Assembly (NCBI GenBank): GCA_022842935.1
Contig: JALHOP010000016.1
Coordinates: 87,344-151,343 of the forward strand
Origin: Myxococcota bacterium
GTDB lineage: Bacteria; Myxococcota; XYA12-FULL-58-9; JALHOP01
Direction: 5' to 3'
DNA length: 64,000 bases
Shown here: positions 51,789-59,132 of the stretch, piece after piece
Numbering within the stretch: position 1 is the stretch's first letter
Layout of the letters: each line of letters opens with the position of its first letter
Translations under genes and position numbers: made by a program
The notes under the pieces: model-generated
Seen by the model: only the letters and a program-made list of their open reading frames with translations
What the model was told of the DNA's origin: nothing
Database searches by the model: none

Positions 51789-52873
51789 TTGACCCACCGG
51801 ACCTTTCCGTCGTTCGCGAGCTGGTGGCAGATGCCTCCACGGTCACGGGTATGGATGCGCGTGGTGAGCGGGTTGCTCGTGAGCTGCAGCGCGCGGGCCG
51901 TCTTCACCACCGCGAGGACACGCTGATAGCCGTCGGCATGGGCACCACGCACGTCGTCCTTGATGCCGGAGTGGACCTCGTCCTGCAGCTTCTCGAACTC
52001 GCCCTGAGGCAGCGTGTCGCGCGAGAAGGTTCTCAGCCCCTCGGCGCTGTAGAACTCGACGCGCGCGTCATGGAAGTGCTCGCGGAGATCGTCGCGGGCT
52101 GCGAGCCCCGCGTCGAGGTCCTTCACGTCCTGCTTGAGATGCTGCGCGTACGCGAGTCGAAGCTCGCCGACGAAGACCGCTTCGTTGGCGCCTGGAACGT
52201 TGGGAGGCGCGAGGGGTTCAGGGCGCTGCGGAAGCCCGCCTCCGAACCGCGCCGCGTACCAGCGCGTCTTGGCGTGCCCCTCGATGATGCGGAGGAGCGG
52301 CTTCGTCTGGAAGATGGAGAAGTCGAGCTTCGCGATGTGTGCCTTCATCGCCGCGTCGCACTCGACGAGTTCGGTCTTCGTGATCTCGGTGCGGCACGCC
52401 TTGTCCCAGTTGGTGAGGAGCCCGTCGCGCAGCGCGTGCGGCTTCTTCAAGAGGTTCGACAGCGTCGGACCAACGCCTTGCGGTGCGACGAAGAAGTAGG
52501 CGCGCGGGTACGAGTACTCGGCCTTCAGCGTGTAGTAGGCGAGCTTGCCCAGCTCGATCCAGACGTCGCCGGGTGCGAGCGCCCTCTGGTAGTGCTTGCA
52601 CTGGTAGTTGTCCCAAGCGCCGTTGCCGCCCTTCACCGTCGCGATGACGTCGCGGCCCATGTCGCCCGCACCACCGCACCGCTCGACCAGCTCGTACTCG
52701 TCGCGCAGCGAGTCGACCCACTCCTGAACGAAGCGCTCCCACTGGTCGGCGCTGAAGAGCCTGACCCGATCCTCGGGATGTACCGGGAGTCCCGACGCCA
52801 CGACGTCCGCAGCCAGGCCGGGCGGCGGCGCCGGCGGCAGAGGGATCGCAACTGGCGGCGGGACCTTCTTCAC
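51785..52873 (-). CDS. ABC-3C effector with Mrr-like nuclease domain
   Basis: A 362-residue protein. After a Pro-rich leader (residues 1-25) comes a PD-(D/E)XK nuclease of the Mrr type: QWERFVQEWVDSL, the acidic GRDVIATV and the QxK-type strand YQCKHYQRAL. The C-terminal 200 residues have no enzymatic motif and correspond in position to the ABC-3C C-terminal domain that docks on the middle component. The predicted action is cleavage of invader or host DNA when the ATPase fires. GTG start overlaps the Res stop (GTGA). Confidence 0.8.
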   Translation of the reverse strand: MKKVPPPVAIPLPPAPPPGLAADVVASGLPVHPEDRVRLFSADQWERFVQEWVDSLRDEYELVERCGGAGDMGRDVIATVKGGNGAWDNYQCKHYQRALAPGDVWIELGKLAYYTLKAEYSYPRAYFFVAPQGVGPTLSNLLKKPHALRDGLLTNWDKACRTEITKTELVECDAAMKAHIAKLDFSIFQTKPLLRIIEGHAKTRWYAARFGGGLPQRPEPLAPPNVPGANEAVFVGELRLAYAQHLKQDVKDLDAGLAARDDLREHFHDARVEFYSAEGLRTFSRDTLPQGEFEKLQDEVHSGIKDDVRGAHADGYQRVLAVVKTARALQLTSNPLTTRIHTRDRGGICHQLANDGKVRWVK

Positions 52874-55800
52874 GCCGTGACCTCCGAGTCGTCGATGTGC
52901 AGCACCTCGATGAAGCGGGCGATGTGCTTGGTGGTCTCCTCGTCGTCAGGCGTGAGCAGGATCGGCTTGAACTTCTTGTCACGGCTCACGGGTGAGAGGC
53001 GCGCGCCTGCCTCGGTGCGCTCCCAGCGCTTGAAGGTGAAGCCGCCGAAGTGTGGATCGTCCGGGTCCTCACGGCGCACGATCACGTACTCGCCCGACGC
53101 GGCGGCGGGCACGCCGGTCGCGTCCATGTGCTGCCAGAGGCACCACGCGCCGTCCGGCGCGACGCGGTTCATCGAGTTGCCGACGACCTTCGCCACGAAG
53201 AGGCCGGGGCGCTTCGCCTTCCTCGACTCGAGGTAGACGTGCCCGAGCTTCGCCGGGTCCTGCCCCTCGGAGAACGCGGTGGCAGCGGCCGTGAGGTCGT
53301 AGACCACGACGGCGACGCCCGCCGGATCCTTGGCGATGGCGAGCTTCTTCTGCTTCGCAGCCCCGCGCGACTGCCAGTACTTGTCGACCTGCGGGCTGAC
53401 GAAGCGGTAGTCGATGCCGAGCGTGGCGAAGTAGCGCTCGGCGAGCACGAGCTTGCGCCCCTCGTTGAGGAAGCGGAGCTTGTCGAGGTCGTCGCCGCCC
53501 TTGGTCTCGCGCACCAGCTCGAGCGAGACGGGCTCGCCCTTCTCGTGCCGGAGCACGCCCCAGTCCGGGTTGTAGTTGCCGATGATGCGCGGCAGCCCGA
53601 TGCGGAAGCGCGGCGGGAACTTGAAGTAGACGACGAGGTTGTCTTCGTCGGGGCGCAGGTGCTCGTTGACGAACTTGCGCTCGACGTCGGAGTCGACCTG
53701 CACCTTGTCGTAGAGCGAGGTCGGGCCGCCGTCGATCAGCTCGCGCTGCACCTGGTCTTGCTCCTCGGGGAAGGCCAACTCGATGGGGCCGATGTCGTCG
53801 TCGCGCGTGCCGGTGTCGCGGAAGCGCAGGCGGTCGACGATGTGGTCCTTCACCACGTCGCCGACGATGCGCACGAAGGTGTTGGCCCAGCCCTCCGGGT
53901 GCGCGTGCAGCGTCTCCTTCTGCTGCTTGCTGACGCCGTGGAAGATCTTCCAGAGCGTCGCGCGCGTCAGGAACGTCTCCTCGGCGGCGCGCCCGAAGAA
54001 GTCGGGGATGGGCTGGTCGACGTGGGCGGCGGCAACCTCGCGCGTCGGGTTGTTGTCGAGGCGCGTGCCCGAGAAGTGGTGGGTCTCACTCTCGGAGATC
54101 GTCACCTCGTTGGTGAAGCGGACGCGCATCTCGCCGAGGTGCCGACCGATCTCCATCACCTTGAAGCCGCGCAGGTGCGGGTTCCCCGAGTCCCTCCCGA
54201 GGTCGGTGTCGACCGCGACGTTGACGAGGCGCTCGGAGGCGGGCACCAGCCCTAGGTTCAGCTCCTCGCCGTCGGACGACAGCTCGCGGAGACGGAGCTG
54301 GGCGCGGTCGTTGCCGAGCGCCTTCACGAACTCCAGCGTGTACTCGACGACGACGAAGCGGCCCTTGGTGACAGCCAGCATCGGCTTCGGAAACGGCGTC
54401 TTCTCCGGGTCGTTGAGCTTGGCCGTCGCCTCCTTGATGAGCGCGTCGGTGTCGACGTCGATCGTGTACTCGAGGCGCTGGCAGAGCTTGTCCCAGAACT
54501 GCTTGAACTCGGGGTTCTGGGCGAGCGTGTCGCGCCGCTTGGCGATGGCCTTGCCGGGCCTCGTGGGCGCGGGCGGGGCCTGGTCGCCCGCCTCGCGGTA
54601 CTCGGTCTGCAGCGTGCGGACGTAGTTCTCGTAGCTCTCGTTGGCGATGACCGTGAGCACGTTGAGCGACGGGTCGGTGAGCCGCTCGCCCTTCTGGTTC
54701 ACGCAGAGACGCAGTCCGCGCCCGATCTCCTGGCGCTTCTTCATGACGCTCACCGTCTGGTTGAGCGTGCAGATCTGGAAGACGTTCGGGTTGTCCCAGC
54801 CCTCGCGCAGCGCCGAGTGCGCGAAGATGAATGCGACCTTGCTGCCCGGGTCCTTCTCGTTGGGGAACGAGAGCAGGACCTCCTTCTTGCGCATGATGAG
54901 CTCGAAGGCCTCCTTGGCCTCCTTCGAGTCCTCGCCGACCTCGTCGAGGAAGATCTCCTCCTCGCCGCCGCCCTTCTTCTTCTTGGTCGACTTGGCGAAG
55001 TACGCCTCGCGCACCTCCTCGGCGTCGAAGTGCTTGAAGTCCGGCTCCTTCCTCTTGAGCGCGTTGAAGCACTCGTCGAAGAGGTTCTTGATGCGCGGGG
55101 TGTCGCCCGCGTAGTTGGCCACGCGGTCGATGAAGAAGAGCGAGAGCACCTTCACGCCGTGCTTCTTCAGCTCGCGCTGTCGCGCGAAGTGGCTCTTGAT
55201 CGTCTCCTCGATCTGGAGCTTCCACGCCTGCTCGGACGAGCCCTGAAGATCGTCCTCGGTGGTGAGCATGCGCCCGCCGTCGCCACCGCCGTCGAGTTCG
55301 ATGGCGGCCGGGAGCCCTTCGCCCGCCAAGCGGATATTGGCGACCTTGAGCCCCTCGTGCTCGGGGAGCTTGGTCTGCTTGAAGATGCTCTCGCCCTGCT
55401 TGAACGTAAGTTCCTTCGCTCGGGTCTCGTTGTTCCTCTCCAGGCAGAGCGCGCGCATCTTGGCGACGGGCTTGGCCCCGCTGCGCGTCACTTCGAGCAA
55501 ACGCAGCGTCGACTTGCCGGTGATGCCCAGCTCGGCGATGCCCGTGACCTGCACGTGCTTCACGAGCCCGAGGCGGAAGGCCTGCACCGGCGTAAGTCGG
55601 TAGACCGGGTTCGGCTGGTCGTCCTGCTTGTGTGTCGCCGAGTAGCGCAGGACGAAGAGCGGGCGCAGCGTGCGGATCGCCTCCTTCGACTTCTCGGACC
55701 CCATGTTCTGCGGCTCGTCGAGGATGACGACGGGGCGCGTGCGCTGAATCCACTGGTACGGCTTCAGCTCGCTGATGACGCTGTCGTTGGCCTTGTAGAG

Positions 55801-56409
55801 GTTGTTGCTCGCGCGGTTGAACGACTGCTGCGTCATGATGAGCAGCGACGGGAACACATCGCGCGCGAAGGCAGGGACGATGCCGGGCTTGCTGCCGTCG
55901 TAGACGCGGCGCGAAAAGTTGGTCGTGCCGAAGAGCGCCTTGAAGTGGTCGCGCATGTCGTCGAAGGCCTTCTTCACGCCTTCGAGGATGGCCACCGAGG
56001 GCACGACGACGATGAACTTGGTGAAGCCGTAGCGCCGGTGCAGCTCCAGCATCGAGCGCAGGTAGACGTAGGTCTTTCCGGTGCCCGTCTCCATCTCGAT
56101 GGTGAAGTGCGGGCACGAGTGCGCGTCGATGCTGACGCCTTCAAGCATCGCGCCATCGTCACGCGCGAGGCGACCGACGACGAGCGATGCCTCGGGCTGC
56201 TCGGCGTTGTGGGCGTTTTGGATGCGTTGAAGATTCTCCTCCACGAGGTCGTCGGCGAGGTCGTCCCACTCGTCGGCGTTGCCGATGATGTCCTCGACGT
56301 TGAGGAACGACGCAGCAGCGCGCTTGTCGAGCCCGTCGAAGAGCTCGGCGACGTTGTTCACCGCAGCGAGCTGGTGCGGGAGGTCCGCTGAGAAGGTGAA
56401 GAAGCTCAT
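52870..56409 (-). CDS. res: Type III restriction Res subunit with C-terminal LexA/S24-like domain
   Basis: A 1179-residue protein. The SF2 helicase has Walker A METGTGKT at residues 106-113, DEPQ as motif II in VVILDEPQNM, and motif VI around MKKRQEIGRGLRLCVN. A PD-(D/E)XK nuclease follows (NPDWGVL ... LELVRETKG, about residues 935-960). The last 150 residues are unexpected: VVGNSMNRVAPDG, FGGFTFKRWE and RLSPVSRDKKFKPILL line up with the LexA/S24 peptidase core, with nucleophile Ser1079 and general base Lys1127 present. Res translocates and cleaves DNA with Mod. ATG 56409 has GAGGTGG upstream, 12 bases after the Mod stop. Confidence 0.9.
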   Translation of the reverse strand: MSFFTFSADLPHQLAAVNNVAELFDGLDKRAAASFLNVEDIIGNADEWDDLADDLVEENLQRIQNAHNAEQPEASLVVGRLARDDGAMLEGVSIDAHSCPHFTIEMETGTGKTYVYLRSMLELHRRYGFTKFIVVVPSVAILEGVKKAFDDMRDHFKALFGTTNFSRRVYDGSKPGIVPAFARDVFPSLLIMTQQSFNRASNNLYKANDSVISELKPYQWIQRTRPVVILDEPQNMGSEKSKEAIRTLRPLFVLRYSATHKQDDQPNPVYRLTPVQAFRLGLVKHVQVTGIAELGITGKSTLRLLEVTRSGAKPVAKMRALCLERNNETRAKELTFKQGESIFKQTKLPEHEGLKVANIRLAGEGLPAAIELDGGGDGGRMLTTEDDLQGSSEQAWKLQIEETIKSHFARQRELKKHGVKVLSLFFIDRVANYAGDTPRIKNLFDECFNALKRKEPDFKHFDAEEVREAYFAKSTKKKKGGGEEEIFLDEVGEDSKEAKEAFELIMRKKEVLLSFPNEKDPGSKVAFIFAHSALREGWDNPNVFQICTLNQTVSVMKKRQEIGRGLRLCVNQKGERLTDPSLNVLTVIANESYENYVRTLQTEYREAGDQAPPAPTRPGKAIAKRRDTLAQNPEFKQFWDKLCQRLEYTIDVDTDALIKEATAKLNDPEKTPFPKPMLAVTKGRFVVVEYTLEFVKALGNDRAQLRLRELSSDGEELNLGLVPASERLVNVAVDTDLGRDSGNPHLRGFKVMEIGRHLGEMRVRFTNEVTISESETHHFSGTRLDNNPTREVAAAHVDQPIPDFFGRAAEETFLTRATLWKIFHGVSKQQKETLHAHPEGWANTFVRIVGDVVKDHIVDRLRFRDTGTRDDDIGPIELAFPEEQDQVQRELIDGGPTSLYDKVQVDSDVERKFVNEHLRPDEDNLVVYFKFPPRFRIGLPRIIGNYNPDWGVLRHEKGEPVSLELVRETKGGDDLDKLRFLNEGRKLVLAERYFATLGIDYRFVSPQVDKYWQSRGAAKQKKLAIAKDPAGVAVVVYDLTAAATAFSEGQDPAKLGHVYLESRKAKRPGLFVAKVVGNSMNRVAPDGAWCLWQHMDATGVPAAASGEYVIVRREDPDDPHFGGFTFKRWERTEAGARLSPVSRDKKFKPILLTPDDEETTKHIARFIEVLHIDDSEVTA

Positions 56410-56421
56410 GCGCGCGCCACC

Positions 56422-58269
56422 TCAGAGGACCTTGAACGTGGAGTCAGCGAGCTTCAGCGCGTCGTAGAACCGAGCCTTGCTGACGTCGGTGAGCGCTTCG
56501 TCGCGGCAGACGAAGATGTGGTTCTTTTTGCCCTTGAGCGCGTCGAGCAGGTCGTCGTCGATCTTCTGGTCGAGGCAGAGCAGAAGCGGCTGCGGCACGC
56601 GCGGGTGCTCGAAGCGCCAGAGGGTGTTCGATGCACCTTCGGTAGGAACGGGCTCGCGCTTGGTGTCGAGCGGAAAGCCGAGGAGAAGCAAGACCTCGGT
56701 GAAGAGGTCGGCGGGCTGCACGTGCGCCAGCTTCTCCTTGAACATCGCGAGCTGCCCCTTCTCGAGCTGCTCGGCGGCGAGGTGCAGCGGACGCGCGAGC
56801 GCGGGCGAGTCCTCCTTGAAGACCCGGAAGCCGATGTCACCCTTCACGCCTTCAGCCTTCATCGCCTTCGACACGCGGCGTAGGCGCTCGCAGGTGATCT
56901 TGTCGATGGTGTCGAGGCCCGCGTCCAGGATGGCCTTGGCGCTCGCCGACTTCTCATCGATCGGCGCATCGAGCTGCACGAGGATGAATCGCCTGTTGGA
57001 GGACTGCGCCTGGTTCTGAAGCCAGACGCCATGTCCGGTGGTCCCGGAGCCCGCGAAGAAGTCGAGAACCAGGTCACCATCCTCGGTGGTCTGTTCAACG
57101 AAGCGGCGGATGAGGTCCGCGGGCTTAGGGAAGTCGAACGCCTGAAAACCGAAGATCTCGCGGATCTCCTTTGTGCCGTCCGACGTATGCACGTCGGTGA
57201 CGATCGAGGGGATCGCTCGAAGCTCGCTCGTGAGGTCGGACCTAAACTTCTTCTCGCGAGGACGTCCATCGGCCTTCTTCGGGAAGAGGACGCATCCCTC
57301 TGCGATCAGCCGAGTCATCTTCTCGGGCGCGTACCTCCAACCAGTCGCCTCGGGCGGCTCGAACTTGTTGCCCGTCTTCGGATCTTTGATCGGGTAGTGA
57401 AGATTGGGACGCTGCTCGCGAGTCGCGAGACCCAACATGCTCCGGCTCATCCACGGGCCACGTGGATCGTTGTCCGGGTTCGAGAATTTCGTCTCGTCCC
57501 TCTCGACGCCACGGAACGCCGTGCCCGTGGTCCGCGAGTAGACGAGGAAGTACTCGTGGTCGACGGAGATGTGGGTTACGGCTCGTTCGTCCGGGAAGTG
57601 CCTCGCCTTCCACACGAACTCTGCGACGAAATTCTCCTCGCCGAAGATTTGGTTCATCAGTAGGCGCAGGTTGGCGACCTCGCCATCATCGATGCTCACG
57701 ACGATGAAGCCGTCCTCGCGCAGGAGCCGCTGGGCCACCGCGAGGCGTGGGTACATGAACGAGAGCCAGTTCGAGTGGAAGCGCCCGCTCGTCTGCGGGT
57801 TCGACACGAGACGCCCGTGCAGGTCTGCCTGCCGCGTCTCCTGCAGGTAGAGTTCTTCGTCGATCGCGAAGGTGTCCTTGTAGACAAAGTCGTTGCCGGT
57901 GTTGTACGGCGGGTCGATGTAGATGAGCTTGATCAAGCTCGCGTAGCTCTTCTGCAACGCGAGGAGCACCTGCAGGTTGTCGCCGACGATCACCATGTTG
58001 CCGGTGGTCTCTTCGTCGACGCCCGCCTTCGGCACTGGGCGCAGCGTCACGTGCGGCGGCTGGTTCGCGAGCCTGCGCGCCTGCTGCTTGCCGGGCCAGT
58101 TGAGCGCGTAGTGCTCGTCGACGGGACCGTCGCTCGCGACGTCTTCGAGCAGCTCCTTCAGCCGATCGAGCGCAACGCGGCCGTCCGTGAACACTTCGGG
58201 AAACAGGTCACGGAGCACCTCGAGGCGCTCTTCGCTGCTCGGACGACGTTCGATCTTCTCAGGCTTCAT
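56422..58269 (-). CDS. mod: Type III restriction-modification methyltransferase Mod
   Basis: A 615-residue N6-adenine methyltransferase of the beta order: DPPYNTGN at residues 119-126 (motif IV) precedes LDFFAGSGTTGHGV (motif I, about residue 400). The target-recognition region lies between (residues about 190-380). N-terminal and C-terminal helical parts probably bind Res. It methylates one strand of an asymmetric site, protects host DNA and guides Res. It overlaps the nuclease gene upstream as ATGA. Confidence 0.93.
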   Translation of the reverse strand: MKPEKIERRPSSEERLEVLRDLFPEVFTDGRVALDRLKELLEDVASDGPVDEHYALNWPGKQQARRLANQPPHVTLRPVPKAGVDEETTGNMVIVGDNLQVLLALQKSYASLIKLIYIDPPYNTGNDFVYKDTFAIDEELYLQETRQADLHGRLVSNPQTSGRFHSNWLSFMYPRLAVAQRLLREDGFIVVSIDDGEVANLRLLMNQIFGEENFVAEFVWKARHFPDERAVTHISVDHEYFLVYSRTTGTAFRGVERDETKFSNPDNDPRGPWMSRSMLGLATREQRPNLHYPIKDPKTGNKFEPPEATGWRYAPEKMTRLIAEGCVLFPKKADGRPREKKFRSDLTSELRAIPSIVTDVHTSDGTKEIREIFGFQAFDFPKPADLIRRFVEQTTEDGDLVLDFFAGSGTTGHGVWLQNQAQSSNRRFILVQLDAPIDEKSASAKAILDAGLDTIDKITCERLRRVSKAMKAEGVKGDIGFRVFKEDSPALARPLHLAAEQLEKGQLAMFKEKLAHVQPADLFTEVLLLLGFPLDTKREPVPTEGASNTLWRFEHPRVPQPLLLCLDQKIDDDLLDALKGKKNHIFVCRDEALTDVSKARFYDALKLADSTFKVL

Positions 58270-59132
58270 GCGCTCGTTCCCTCATCTTCCACGTCGATGC
58301 GCGCGGTTGCGGTCACACCGCTGTCGCGCCAATCTTGCTTCTCTGCGTCGCCGCCGAAGTCGGCGCTCGCGTCGCGCAGCGCCTGGTCGGCCCGCCCCGG
58401 CGACTGCGCGCGCACGAGCTGGCGGTACGAGGCGCAGCCGAAGCGCGCGTCGCAGTTCAGGCACACGTCCTGTGCGAAGGGCACCTTGCCGTCGGGGCGC
58501 GACGGCGCCTTCAGCACCTCGAGCCCCGGCGGGCTGAACCTACGGTCCTCGATGAGGTCCACAACGCGCCCGAAGCTCTCCATCACCTCGGCGACCACGT
58601 TTCCGTCGACCGGCACCTCGAGTACGGGGTTCCAGGCTTCCATCGCGGCCTGGATCTTCGTGGCCTCGCCCGCGCGCAGCGCGCGGTAGAGCGGGCGCGT
58701 GGGTCGCGTCGCGATCACCGCGACCTTGTCGAGCTGTCTACCGCGCAGGCCCTTCCAGATGTGCGCGTAGACGTTGAGCTGACGGTAGTGCGGCTCGACG
58801 TGATCGCGCGCGGCATCGGCGTCGAGGTACGTCTTCAAGTCGTACATCACGGTCGACGAGCCGTCCTCGACGATGTCGACCACGCCCTCGAGCGTGTACT
58901 GGCGGCCCGCGGGGCTCGTCTGCTCGGGGAGCACGAGGCGCACCTCAGTCTCCTCGACCTGCGCCGCCAGCTCGCGGAGGCGCCGGTAGTAGAGCAGCAC
59001 CTGCTGGCGCGCTGATTCCTTGATGAACGGCGCGAGCGAGCGGCCGCTCTCTTCGCGCAGGCGTTCGAAGTTCGCCTCGAATGCCTCCATCAGGAAGCGC
59101 TCGTCGTCGGTCAGCGGCGTCTCCCAGCTCAT
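58266..59132 (-). CDS. PD-(D/E)XK nuclease C-terminal half, AddB/RecB type
   Basis: A 288-residue protein containing the catalytic core of an AddB/RecB-family nuclease: Glu82 and Asp86 in LEGVVDIV, Asp98-x-Lys100 in MYDLKTY, and downstream C224-x2-C227-x5-C233. That cysteine spacing equals the C-terminal three ligands of the AddB Fe-S staple. The usual first Cys and the His motif of the domain are missing here but occur at the end of the overlapping helicase. ATG 59132 overlaps the helicase stop by 4 bases. It probably assembles with the helicase into one nuclease. Confidence 0.85.
   Translation of the reverse strand: MSWETPLTDDERFLMEAFEANFERLREESGRSLAPFIKESARQQVLLYYRRLRELAAQVEETEVRLVLPEQTSPAGRQYTLEGVVDIVEDGSSTVMYDLKTYLDADAARDHVEPHYRQLNVYAHIWKGLRGRQLDKVAVIATRPTRPLYRALRAGEATKIQAAMEAWNPVLEVPVDGNVVAEVMESFGRVVDLIEDRRFSPPGLEVLKAPSRPDGKVPFAQDVCLNCDARFGCASYRQLVRAQSPGRADQALRDASADFGGDAEKQDWRDSGVTATARIDVEDEGTSA

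Noticed and set aside
54086..56116. 676-codon minus-strand frame overlapping res in another phase
   Set aside because: It has Arg/Pro/Ala-biased composition typical of a shifted reading of high-GC coding DNA; res is continuous in its own frame.
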